This document shows, in pieces, positions 1 through 11,612 of a DNA stretch of 64,000 nt; within the stretch, counting starts at the first letter, position 1; every line of letters starts with the position of its first letter. The translations under genes and the position numbers were made by a program. The notes beneath the pieces were generated by a model, which saw only the letters and a list, made by a program, of their open reading frames with translations, searched no databases and was not told where the DNA came from. Source of the DNA: Thamnaconus septentrionalis (taxonomy: Eukaryota > Chordata > Actinopteri > Tetraodontiformes > Monacanthidae); contig CM020512.1 of assembly GCA_009823395.1 (NCBI GenBank), positions 2,849,905-2,913,904 on the forward strand, in the 5' to 3' direction.

Positions 1-400
1 CCCGGTGAAAAGCAGCACGGTTTGATGCAATCTCATTGAAAGGCGAATGAATGGGATTCGGTGTTTGTGTGTGTGTGTGTGAGAGAGAGACAGGGGCAGA
101 AAGAGACAGATCGTGGCCTTCAGGCAGAGATGATCGTCTTGGGAAAAAAGCAATCAGCGCTCATTGATTTTCTCCGCCGCTTGAATGGAGGGTGTCTATC
201 TGGAAGTCATTATCTGCCATGTGATCTGCCGCAGTGTTTACACACGTCGGGACGGACAGCGGCGCTCCTCTGAAGACGAGGATTAACGCGCGCAAGACAC
301 ACACACATGCACAGCACACACACACACACACATGCACAGCGGGCCTGTCTTTCCACCTCTGTCCAGAGAGACACCCAAGTTGTCAGATGTGCTCTGCTAG

Positions 401-731
<331 letters not shown>

Positions 732-2168
732 CACAGCCTGAATGGCCAAATAGACATTTAGCTCTGTTTCGTGTGGCCGGACCAGACCAAAGCAAACAAT
801 CCCTGACAATCCCTGATCCTATCGCCAATAGCCCCCTGATTGCAATCTGTAGCTCCAATAACAGCGCACCGTCTGCTGCAGGAGAGGCGGATGAAGCGGC
901 TGGAAGACGGCGGATGAAGTGAGCGGAGGGGGGGATTCCGATAACACATCTTTTTATTTTCTGACTGTGGGTGGGGTGCGAGGATGCAGATGTGTGGAAG
1001 CGAGGACAGGATATGAATCCAAGGCCTTAAATCTCGGAGACAAAATTGCACACATGTGCGTGCGTGCACACACACGCAGACAAATACACACACACACACA
1101 CACACGCAGACCAACATCGAGCTGCAAGCTCAGGGCAGCTTTCAGTAAGTGGGCTTACCGAGCTACAACAACATCTTTGCGTCTGTTTTATCCCTCGCCT
1201 TAACCTCCGACTCCACAGGCGGCCCTTCTCGCCTCCACACTCACTTTGTCAGCAGTGCGGATGGAGTCAGTGTGTGTGTGTGTGTGTGTGTAAATACTGA
1301 GGCCGGTGACAGAAATTCTAACTATCTGTGCTTCTTTGAAAAGAGTTTTATGTAAATTTGATGCACATGTTGTTATGGCGCCTCTTAGCCCTCCAATTCA
1401 TTTATGAAATAATATTTTCCCGACTTGAATTTGCTGCGCAAGAGGTTTTCCCGAAACAAAAACATTTATTGATTCATTTAAAGCAACGCTATCCCAGGCC
1501 AGTGAACCAAAAGTGTCAATAAGCCCTTGATGAACTCTGTCAGTCAATATTCATGCATCTTTTTGTCTTATTGGTTTCTTCCGGCCAATGGCGAGTCAGA
1601 AAGCTGACACTTGTTGACGGGGTCAAGTCATATCCCATCACTCGATCCAATCAACATTGCAGTGCTGGTCGAGTTCAATTATACTTTAAACAATGGCCGA
1701 GCAGCAGGACGGGTTGTCTGGTGTCCGGTCGTCCTGCACATTATCCAGCCAGTTTGCAAAAATGTGTAAAACCATCTCGCAAAAAAAAGAAAAAAAAAAA
1801 AAGAAAACAAAAAGGCAGCTGCAAAATGCCTCCGCACACGTGCACAGTGAGGCGAGGTGAGGCGCAGGCCTCTCAGCGGTCGGCTCCCCTGGTTTCCACA
1901 AACTCAATTAACATCGCGCCTTAATCAAGCATGGCGACAGTAATGGCACAGCGGAGGCAGCAGCCGTCCGTGTTTGCGATGCCTTGTGTGCGCCCGGCGC
2001 TGCCCGTGTTGTGCGTAATTCCACGATGTGGATGAATGACTCATGTCATGAGGAATGGCTCATACATAATTTCATTCATATTCATAACAGGCATGTGGTC
2101 TGCCAGTGCCCGACGAGGGCCCACCGCAACTTACGCTCTGCATAATAAGATGTGGCCTGCCTCTCTCT
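732..2168. other. Non-coding intron stretch with two short dinucleotide repeats
   Basis: Contains a (CA)n tract at 1086-1104, a (GT)n tract at 1270-1291 and an A-rich run near 1781-1805. The segment around 1920-2110 (CGCCC-rich, then tcattcatattcata) is moderately complex. No gene signal or recognised repeat family was seen. Confidence 0.5.
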
Positions 2169-2172
2169 GTGT

Positions 2173-2203
<31 letters not shown>
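2169..2203. repeat. (GT)n microsatellite
   Basis: A GT run of about 35 bp with one early CT interruption. Confidence 0.95.
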
Positions 2204-2459
2204 CTTTCGGCAGTCTAGGTAACTGCGATGTATTTCAGTATTTGGTCATCAGAGGGAACCCGAGTCTGTTGCACGTCGCAGCTGCAAATCACTGCATGTT
2301 TCCGTTGCTGCTCCTGCACCGTGGACAGAAGTAAACGGACGTGCGCAGACTGTGTCGTGCATTTGGCCACCATCGTGTGGACGGCGGTTAGGTAGTTTAT
2401 AGCACCGACCCTTTTTTTTATTTAATCCCTCCCTCACAATGTACGAACATGTGGGGAGC

Positions 2460-2680
2460 AGCCCAAACCACCTGCGGTTGACTCTTTAAATAAGCTCATT
2501 GACTAATGCAGGACTTCAAATCAGCCGAGCAGCCAGTGATTTGCATACCTGCCTGTTTATGGAGGCCACGGGCAGCGAGACCCTTGACCCCGAATGCAAA
2601 TGTGGAAAGCTTAAAGCGATTTTGTTTTTCTACATGCCAAATTGCTTCTAATTGTAAACTGGAGCAAGAAATACTTTGAA
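2460..2680. promoter_or_regulatory. Candidate conserved non-coding element with two POU octamers
   Basis: A repeat-free block. It holds ATTTGCAT at 2539-2546 and its exact reverse complement ATGCAAAT at 2594-2601, both perfect octamer words bound by POU-domain (OCT) factors, plus CTAATTG near 2647. The convergent octamers and balanced base composition resemble vertebrate developmental enhancers. Conservation was not tested. Confidence 0.35.
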
Positions 2681-4096
2681 GCAAAATTCATCCCTGTGGA
2701 GAACAGAAGGCTTTTGTTGCTTTTCTTCATGTAATCTGGCAATTTTATCGGACTAAATATGTGTCTATCTCGTTACTATGCTCTTCATGTTTCAACCGCG
2801 CTGTCTGCAGAGAGCCATCATCAGACTTGGGTCACCCAATCGAAAGCCCAGATTTAGGTTCCCTGGATGGTTGGCAAGGACCGCAGCTCCCCACTCACTA
2901 ATGATTGGTTTAAACTCTCTTCTGTCAAGTGAAATGAATCAAAAAAAACAGCCCTGAAAGAACTGTAAACAAATGTTCGCATTCAAACTCACTTTTTCCA
3001 ACCCTCCCAAACTGCCGCTGATTGGTCAGCAGGCTGATTCAGAGAGAGGCGGTAACGTCCTCAAAATATCGTCGCTAAAATGCTGCCGTATTTCACCGCC
3101 GTGTGATATTCAGCCATTGATTCCGACCGCCCAGCCATCAACTGGAGTCAGAGCTCAGCCCAGAGCTGCCGGTGCCTGTGAGGCTGAGAGGGCCGCGGCC
3201 ATTGTTCTTTCATGGGCCATTAGATGGACATGAACTCTCTTGCTGTCCTGTCGTGACCCGGCGACACCGGCCATAAAAAAACTGCCCAACCTCTTCAATA
3301 AATTTATCACCTCATAAAATGGTCAATGGCTGGTCAATGGGACGTATCGGTCAGCGGGTGTGCATGTGTGTGCATATGTGTGTGTGTGCTTGTGTAGATG
3401 ACAGTGCTTTGAAGGCCTATCATCCCTTACACTTTGATAAGACTGGTGAGTTTCTGAAGCTTTGCTAATCACTCCAGCGTGAAGGAGGTGGTTCTTTTTT
3501 CTTTTCTTTTTTTGTTTTGTTCTGCTGAGACAAATGTCAGCATATTTTATTCTAATAAAAAACAGTCCAGTAAATCGATGGAACCCTTTAAAACTGTACA
3601 CATAGCAATAAAATCATGAAACGCAGGATAGTTATTTTAGTGGTCAGTTAAATCTGATTATCTAGACATTTATTTATTGTTTGATTCCATTTTAAGACTA
3701 TTTTCTAGAGGTTCCCAAAGGTTGCACGCTAATTTTATATGCATACACTTGAAGGTCTCATCCTACCTTTTTGATGCAGCCGTCAGGAGATGCCTCATCA
3801 TGGTCATTCATAATCTGCTGCGGAGAAAATAAAAACAAAAAAAGAAACATTAGATTAGATTTGTGGTTGGTGACACATGCAACAAAAAAAAAAAAATGAC
3901 ACCATCAATCCAAAATCTGTTTATGAAAACATTAAAAGAACATATTGATCGCTGAGCGTCACAAGGCCTCTGCTGTGGTGCCATGAGCACAGGGTGTTCA
4001 CAGTTCATCACACAGAGCCTGTAGGCTACAAATGTGACCATATAATAATGGACTGAGAGGTCAGAATAACACTTACACACAGGCAAACATAACGCT

Positions 4097-4098
<2 letters not shown>
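2681..4098. other. Non-coding intron stretch
   Basis: Mixed unique-looking sequence with a broken GT tract near 3361-3395, a T-rich run near 3496-3516 and an A-rich run near 3883-3895. No gene or recognised mobile element was seen. Confidence 0.5.

Positions 4099-4135
<37 letters not shown>
4099..4135. repeat. (AC)n microsatellite
   Basis: A pure AC tract of about 37 bp. Confidence 0.96.
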
Positions 4136-4137
<2 letters not shown>

Positions 4138-4266
4138 CTCTGATGAATGAATGCCCCACAGATTTGACGTTAATTCTCTGCTCCAGCATTGCAGGAAATT
4201 TCGCTGAGGCTGTGCCTGTTTGTGTGAGTGAGTGTGTGTGTGTATAATTAAGCCTTCCAGCAATAT

Positions 4267-4280
4267 TTACTAGGGGGCAG
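4267..4280 (+). promoter_or_regulatory. CTCF-core-like word
   Basis: TTACTAGGGGGCAG matches the CTCF core consensus (CCASYAGRKGGCRS) except at the first two positions. A single short match can arise by chance, so this is only a candidate insulator site. Confidence 0.2.
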
Positions 4281-6119
4281 ATGGGTGGTAGAATGCTCCC
4301 AGTGTCTGCCAGAGGAAATGAGGGAAGGAGGGGAACGATGGAGAGATGAGGCTGCTCCGCTGCAGCGACGGGGCCCAGGTCTCCTCTCCGTCCTTCTCCC
4401 CGCCTCTGAAGCCCATTGATGGGCTCAACTATGAGACGTGAGGCTGTTTTCAGGACAGCATGTAAGTGGAGTGGCACTTTTTCAGTCGTGACCTCTTTCG
4501 AAAAGGAAAAAAAATCAGATCGCGAGAGAGCCTTCCCGACACGTGGCGCTGCCGCACCTCCCTCTTCCTGCTCGCTATCCTCCATCAGCTGTCCAACAGT
4601 ACGTGTCCTGTCCGAGATGTTGTGACAAGACTGGCCGCCTTTATGTTGGAGACTCGCATATTAGAGCTTGTGTTTCCCAAACCGGTGTGGCCCAACCATG
4701 ATTGGGGAAAGAGACATTTATCTGCCACGGAATCTGCCACGAGGACTGTGGCGCTTTTCTCCCGAACCTCACAGAAAAGTCTTTAACGCCGGCACTCTGC
4801 GCGAGGGCCTCAGGGCGACAAGTCATTATGAACTCACACATGCATCAAGATGTCCCGTCTGCAAGGCTATTTATTTCGCATAATATAAATATGTGGAGAC
4901 ACAGTAGCACCTTTAAGTTGACTGTCATCCTCCCCTCAGACTTCAACAGTGAAACAGATGGGCCACATGTGCGCCGCTGTGCCGAAGCTCGGCCGCCTCC
5001 ATTAAGCTGTCAAGGGGTCTGTTTCTTAGCCCCGCCAAATGGGAGCAATTACACCACTGATACTTACAACTGTGTTCTCAGCCTACTTACGCATCACATG
5101 AACCAGTGCAGAGCCCATCCTGTCCCTCAGTTTAAGAGGGAAAAAAAAAAAGTAAACATGCCGTCCTACACAAGAGCTGTAGTTTCTCTGTGGCTGTTTG
5201 TCGGGTCGAAGGAACTATGAACAGCTGTGTCCTTAGCTTTTAGGAGGTCGGCGGAGTTTGATAGTCGGTCAACCGGATTCTGATTTATGTGTAGTGATAA
5301 CAGAGGGACAAACGACGAACCAAGACATGGCTTGGCTTGTTTCCGTGGTATTTTTTTTTTTTTTTTTTTTTTTTTATGATTTTTGGGATTTCAACAACTA
5401 AAACATAAATGAAATGGACAAGTAGAGAGGATATGAAAGGTACAGTGATAAATAGTAAGTCCCAACCAAAAGTACGGGCTCATACTGCAAATAATGTTAA
5501 TCCCTGTTGTCCTTCTATGTTCTGGGATGCTGTAAAATTTATGGTAGCAGAATACACTGTAACTACTTTTTGGAATTTGAAATGTATGTATTTCTGCTTC
5601 TGCGTTATGCCAGGAACAGTGCATTGAACCATTTGATTTACTGTCCATCCTTCTCTTACTTTTACTTTGTTTTGCTAAGAAAGGTTTCGTGTAACAAATA
5701 AGATGACTTTTGCAAAATTTAAATCAATATTCTCAGTCTTTGATTAACCAAATATAAAAACCCCAAAAGTATTAATATCCTTAAAAAAAAAAAAAAATTA
5801 ACAGTTCATTAGGATTAGGTAACAATGTTCATCCGTCTCTGTAACTTTATATAGATATTTGAATAAAACCAGTGAGCATGACTGAGAGAGAGACTTCTGT
5901 AGAACCCAAAACCAGCTGCAACAGTTTACAAAACCAGCAGCTTGGCGGTCCGTCTAAAATGCTACCATGCGTTCAACAGGCATCAGACAGTTTCTGGACT
6001 TTCCCACTGCTCCGTTCAGCTACATGCCAAATGTAAATACAAGCATGTATCAAACTCAGACTCCTGCAACTGAAATACAAGCAGAAAAAGACGCTAGTGA
6101 GAAACAAATTATTCACCCT
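4281..6119. other. Non-coding intron stretch with a poly-T tract
   Basis: Mixed sequence. A run of 25 T lies at 5351-5375 and a poly-A run near 5784-5797. The region after about 5400 is AT-rich. No gene, RNA or repeat family was recognised. Confidence 0.5.
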
Positions 6120-6460
6120 GAGACTCCCTGGTTTTAAATTCTCCGCAATTTATCATCTTGTTTGGTTGCAAAGGCCATTAGCGATGGATGTTTAGGAGGC
6201 TTTCCAGTGTTGAAAAGGAAGGGCTTGTGCATTGTTGACAATAAGTGTAATACAAAGGCAGGTTGGGATGCTCTGTCAACACTGGCACACAGTATATGTG
6301 CGGACGGACATGCTACATACCAGACAGACGTACACAGAAGAGCACAGTTTGGCAGCAAGACCCAGTGGAGCAAATAAATAAGCTATTAATTAGAGGGGGA
6401 AAATTTGATTGGCCACTGAGTAGCAGCGCTATGATTTATTGCACGTGTCACCATCATCTC
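6120..6460. promoter_or_regulatory. Candidate conserved non-coding element (homeodomain and E-box words)
   Basis: A repeat-free block with TAATTA at 6387-6392 (a core homeodomain site), GATTGG (an inverted CCAAT) near 6409, and a CACGTG E-box at 6442-6447. The texture resembles a developmental enhancer. Conservation was not tested. Confidence 0.3.
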
Positions 6461-8019
6461 AAAGTGACTCTTGCTCTATGTCAGTGAAACCAACCCAAAT
6501 AGAGACTTGCCTATGTCGAGCAGGATAGATTTTCCACGACTCAGGGTGAGCTAAAATTGTTCATTTGTTATGTATCTAGGCTGCTGAATACTGACATGTC
6601 AATATGTCTAAAGGAAAAGAGAAAACACCGGAGCGAGGGTAATTAGAAAGCATGTGTAAGAGTGTGTCTGGGCACACAAACTTCTCTCTCTGGCCCGTAT
6701 GACCTCAAACATAAACAAATCCAGCCGTGGCTTGATGAAAGTGCAGCCACCTGCAGAATCCTTCCACCGAGAGCTGTCCAGACCCTCATTAGGCTTATGT
6801 GTGTGTTTTGCGTATGGGTAGAATTTGTGCCTGTGAGAGCGCGTGTCTCTCACCATGTCTGTGGCGTATGTTTTCACACCAGGCGGGCAGGGAAAACCCC
6901 ACCTTTATTAGCGTTTCACAGCCCGGCGTTTTCTCACCGGAGAGAGTCGGGAGTTTCTCAACGTCGCTTTGCAGCCGATGGCGTGTCGTTGACGTGCCGT
7001 GATGACCCAGCAGACAAAAGAAAACATGACGTGGGGGAGAGACACTCAGCAAGTGGACTTGCCGCAGTGTTTTCGCAAGATCCGTCACGGCCGAAATGAT
7101 GGAGCGAAATCCCGCTCGGTTTATTTCCATATCCATTTAATGTGAAAAAACAACAGAAATGAGCCCAAGGAGGGTTTCTGTATTGGGCTCATAAAGGGCA
7201 TGTGGTTTGGCATCCACAGACTGAGTCAACCTTGAGAGAATGGCCATAGTGTAATCTTCTGGTCCTACAATTCACCAACAAAAGGGCAGAGGAAGAAGCC
7301 AAACCAATTAGACGACCTTACAAAGCTTGCTCATCATCATCTTCAGGCAGGAGGAGAAGAAAAGGGCCCCACTTGGAGGTTTGCGTCGTAGGAAAATGTT
7401 AGCATTCTATTGCCAAAAATAATCCTCCTCAACTCTGGATAATATGAGGCAATACAGCAACACAGCTCAATGGATGGTTGCGGATGTCACAAAGCCACAA
7501 GTTTCCAAAAAGAACCAGCAGCAAATAAACCTTGGGGCTTTTTGAACCCGGGCCCTGACTGACAACCCATTGGCGGCAAGAGCCACACCAAGAAAACCAC
7601 AAATTGAAAGTTTTGCTACGGAGTTATTGGGAACTTTTGCAGCTTCTTGGCATTTGGACAAGATATCATTGTGTTGGTAATGCCAGGGAAAGGCCAATGA
7701 TCTCTCAGATGCATAGATTAAAGAGGAAGCGGTCTTTCAACAGAGGTCATGATGAATTATAAGCTGTCTTGAGATGTTTCTCAGCCAGATAGCAAGACAA
7801 AAAAGGGACAGACAAATATAAAGTGGAGACTTATTTCTTTTTTTGGCTATGGTCTTTGGAGAATTTGGAGTTAGCTAACCTGTTAAGCATGATCTCAACT
7901 CATGGGCTTGACTTTGAAAGATACAAGGACATCTGATTAGAACACCACAATCCATAAAACAACACAACTGGTCCAAAAAAGGCAAAAAAAAAAAAAGAAA
8001 AGAAGCGGGCATATCAAAA
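6461..8019. other. Non-coding intron stretch, little structure
   Basis: Unique-looking sequence without long simple repeats. The part around 7080-7140 (tttatttccatatccattta) is enhancer-like in composition. No gene was recognised. An A-rich run lies near 7985-7998, just before the open frame that starts at 8020. Confidence 0.4.
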
Positions 8020-8478
8020 GTGTCATACAAATTCCAGACAGCGATTGCAAAGAATTGTTTGACTAATGATATATTTCTGATTAAGTCTCCTTTTAAGCAT
8101 CAACTTAGAAGGATCTGGTTATGGTTCCAAGTCCTTTCTTTGTCTTGTCCTTTAAAAGGGCGTAGAACGGGGCTATTTCTGGACTTCCCAGAGATAGGAG
8201 CCTTGACAGCTGACCCAAAACAAGACCAGAGCTATGACTTCTTAAAAACATGCCTCAACAATGAGGTTGCTAACAGGCCTCCAGCAAGAAAGAGGAAAGG
8301 CTTTGGCAGGGGGCAGGAAGGAGGGCAGAAAGTTGTGCAGCTAAATACCAGGAAGTTGGGTGTGCAACAGGTAGAATATGATTATGATGACTTTAGTAAG
8401 ATTCAAGGTTCTTTGGCCAAGGTAAACACTAGGGAGGTGGATATTGTAAAGCTTTTCCCCTCTCTTTCATTGTTTTAG
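8020..8478 (+). other. Unexplained 152-codon open frame, probably not a gene
   Basis: An ATG-to-TAG frame free of microsatellite sequence. The predicted product has a basic GFGRGQEGG-like patch in the middle followed by an acidic EYDYDDF segment. I recognise no domain. No promoter, splice context or poly-A signal was identified, and it lies antisense in a prdm16 intron. It could be the remnant of a mobile-element ORF or chance. Confidence 0.12.
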
Positions 8479-9269
8479 TTGATAAGGAGGGTAATGATGA
8501 ATGTAATCAGGGTTTGGTCCCTTATCTCCATCTCCACTCTGCTGTGAAGCCTAATGTGCGAAAATTACACAGCTCATTGGCAAAACTTAAGACACCGGGT
8601 GCCACGAGGAATGCGGGCGATGCCATTGTCTGGGAAAATGAGAGGCAGACACTTATCACACCGCACTACGGCTAAGACTGTTGCCCAACCCCACGTCCAG
8701 ATGGGTCCTTGCAGGGCGCGGCCTGTGACGCCGCTGAGGACTGTTGGTGAGATAGAGATTAGCGCACAAAGGTTAGATTTGGAAGGTAAACACTCAGGGC
8801 TATTGTGCCACAGCGGAAAGTCACGGACACTTGTCAGCTACAAATGGCTGACATATTTACAGAACGAGTGCTGACCTCCGTCTGTCCCAACAGTTTGTGT
8901 GATTTATGAAGAACATACCATGGTGAAATATCCTGGCAAGGCTTACTCAGACTTTGGACATGTTTGTGTCATCATCATTTCAATGTCTCCGCATGATTCA
9001 CAGGTCCCGCATAGGCATGTGCGGCCTTGTTAACACACACTGCATGTTTGGCACAAATGAGCAATTCAAGTATTCTTCCATCTGACATTTGGAGCGTTCA
9101 AAGCCATTTGCACTTTGTTGCCAAACACACGCCCGGGGAAGGAAGCCTGCTTTGGTGAAAAGCGACAAAAGCAGGAGGAAAGACTGCATGGGAAGGCACG
9201 AGGAGGACGGACGGACGAAGAAAGCAGGATCCTGCAAATTTATTAAAAAGGGTCATATTTTCATGGTGG

Positions 9270-9450
9270 CCTTGTACAACCATCCATCACCTGACATCCA
9301 AGGCCCCTTTATCCTTTTAAGGCCGTCGACTCTGAACTTGATATCGACAGAGCCATACAGATAAATTATCTGCTTGGCCTCCGCTTTATTGATAAGTCAT
9401 TTGGGCAGATGATCAGTAATAATCATAAGTGAATAAGGGTCTGCCGATAG
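9270..9450. promoter_or_regulatory. Candidate conserved non-coding element with palindromic GATA site
   Basis: Repeat-free. Centred on CAGATAAATTATCTG (9358-9372), a 15-bp palindrome joining AGATAA and TTATCT, two GATA-factor words head to head around one base. The flank holds tttattgataagtcat and atcagtaataatcataa, rich in further GATA- and homeodomain-like words. Function is inferred from words only. Confidence 0.35.
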
Positions 9451-10053
9451 ATCTTCTGCCAGCAGATGCAGTGACGGCTGCAGGGTCGGGCCCAATAAAT
9501 AACTCTACCTTGTGGCCTAAGAGGATTGCCGACGCAGCATCGGCGGCTGCTGCGGCGCGGCTTTCAGACCGTGATATATCGCGTCCTCCTCCTTCATTTT
9601 GATAAAGGTGCAGAGTATCGATACATGGCAGCCGGAAGAAAAATACTGTTGCCTTATTTCTATACACCCATTCTTGCGATGACACGTGTCTTGGCGAGCG
9701 CAGCCCTAAGGAAGAAAGATTTAGGGGTCTTGACCAGAGGGCACATAGATCGAACCAAAGGTCGTGCCACTGATACTTTTCATTTCACATACCTCAGCTG
9801 GACAAAGTGCCTTCACAGCCTATTCGTATATGAAACATTTACATTAATGCTGAACATAAATCTGATATTGGCTGCTGCGCTCAGCAATGACATATGTTTC
9901 ATATCTTCATTTCCCCTCGAAAACTAAATTTGTGTATTTAGAAACATAAACCAGACCACACTGTCTGTTCCTCTGCTGAGTGCCAATATGTGTCCTTAAT
10001 TGAATCCAGGGTTCTTTTAGGTAGGGAAGAAAAGAGAGAAAAGACACTCACAC

Positions 10054-10055
<2 letters not shown>
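9451..10055. other. Non-coding intron stretch
   Basis: Mixed sequence with CGC/GGC-rich parts (9530-9590) and AT-rich parts (9830-9950). No gene or recognised repeat was seen. Confidence 0.45.

Positions 10056-10086
<31 letters not shown>
10056..10086. repeat. (CA)n microsatellite
   Basis: A CA tract of about 31 bp. Confidence 0.95.
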
Positions 10087-10088
<2 letters not shown>

Positions 10089-10702
10089 GGAGATCTTTCA
10101 TCATATCGGAGGCCTTTCTGGATGGCAGCCACTGAGATATTGTCAAGAAGCGATCGGTAACTGGCGAGTAAATCACAGTTTAACAGGGCTGAGCAAAATA
10201 TTTGCATTGTTTGCTTATTTTAAATATAAATAAAATAAGTTCCGGTAGCTTTTAAAAAAAAACAAAAAACCCAACAAGAACAAAAAACAAACAAACATTG
10301 GCCTTGTATTTTTCCATCTCTTTGTTTGAAATTGAAAGTGTATGAAACTAGTACCAAGCAAAGGCTGATCATAGAAGTTGAGAGGAGCTTGTTTTCAGAT
10401 TGCCTCTTAACCATGTATTGAATGAAAATGCTTTCATTTTGACTTTAAAAGCATCAACGATGCAGCCAACCAGCAAAAGTATCTGTATATTACTTTGTAT
10501 TATTTATTTATTTTTTTGAAATATTGAATATCATTTTTGGGGGTTATTTTCATTTGGATTTTAAACTGATTTGAAATAAATTGAGCGACACACTACTCAA
10601 GGGGATGTGTTTAGTTTTGTTTCTGTACTGCTGTGTGTTTGTTGGTCAAGCCTTCCCTTTGCAAATCCATCCTGTGGGTTTTTCTGCATTTTTTTGGACA
10701 AA

Positions 10703-10732
10703 ACACACACACACACGCCACACACACACACA
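10703..10732. repeat. Interrupted (CA)n microsatellite
   Basis: Two CA runs separated by GC. Confidence 0.92.
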
Positions 10733-11529
10733 GACATATGTACGAGGAGTTGGGCACAGGCCCAAACATAGAAGTGAAAAGTCTCTGGTGACTCGGAGGC
10801 TAAGTACATGTATATATGGGCTGATGCTTGGGACAAGCGAGGGCTTTCTTTCGGGCTCCAAGGGTTTACGCCGAGGTCAAGCCCTGCACTTGGTGATGAT
10901 GATGCTTGAGAAGTCAAAGCCACGCCGAGTGACTCGCTGATGAGATTTCTCCTGCAGATAAATAAACAAGGCCTGACCATGGATTTCCCACTCAGGAGCA
11001 TGAGTGTGTTTTTGTTTGGGCGCGACACCTCAGCGAAGGACACGCTGCTTTAAAATGATCCACCAAACAGAGACAAACTGTGCACAAACAAGAGTCTCGG
11101 CATATTTACAGTCGCAGCGGCGGCTACGCGGATCAGCTATCAAACACCGTCCACAGGTCCTTTGTCTTCTGCACGCTTCAAGTATCAAGCCAACTCTCCG
11201 GCCTGTCTGTCTTTCAATAGTCTTTTTGTGCCCTGTGTTTAAAGGGAAGACTTTAGAAGTTAGGTCATCAGTGGGACAGAGGTAAATGGCGTGGCCGAGG
11301 AAAGAGCAAACAGATCTGAGAGTTCATAAGACACTCTTTGTGAGATAGGCGCCTTGGCCGCTTTTATCGCGCTGATAGATGGAAATGCAGAGTATGTTGC
11401 ATGTGTTTTAGGAAGCACAACAAACATGTGGCCAAAGCAGCTGAAACGTACAGTGGCACGTTTCATGTCCAGCGGAGAGCAAAGGCTCCTTTTTGGGGAT
11501 CGAGTGATTGATTTGACAGCCCTGAGGCC
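10733..11529. other. Non-coding intron stretch, possible regulatory block near 11340-11500
   Basis: Contains no simple repeat. The part from about 11340 to 11500 (ttttatcgcgctgatagatgg, a GATA word) has enhancer-like texture. No coding signal was seen. Confidence 0.35.
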
Positions 11530-11574
11530 TTGCTCGGCTCGCTCGGCTCGCTCAGCTGCTTTTTTTTTTTTTTT
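11530..11574. repeat. Short CTCGGCTCG tandem repeat followed by poly-T
   Basis: Two copies of a 9-bp CTCGGCTCG unit plus a diverged third (ctcagctgc), directly followed by a T run that leads into the hairpin at 11575-11612. Confidence 0.7.
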
Positions 11575-11612
11575 TTCTGACTGTTTCCAGTCAGAAGTGG
11601 AAACAGTCAGAA
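11575..11612. repeat. Perfect 15-bp inverted repeat (hairpin, 8-nt loop)
   Basis: The left arm 11575-11589 (ttctgactgtttcca) is the exact reverse complement of the right arm 11598-11612. A competing 7-bp hairpin (CTGACTG 11577-11583 with CAGTCAG 11588-11594) overlaps it, because CAGTCAGAA occurs twice. No function is assigned. Confidence 0.9.
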
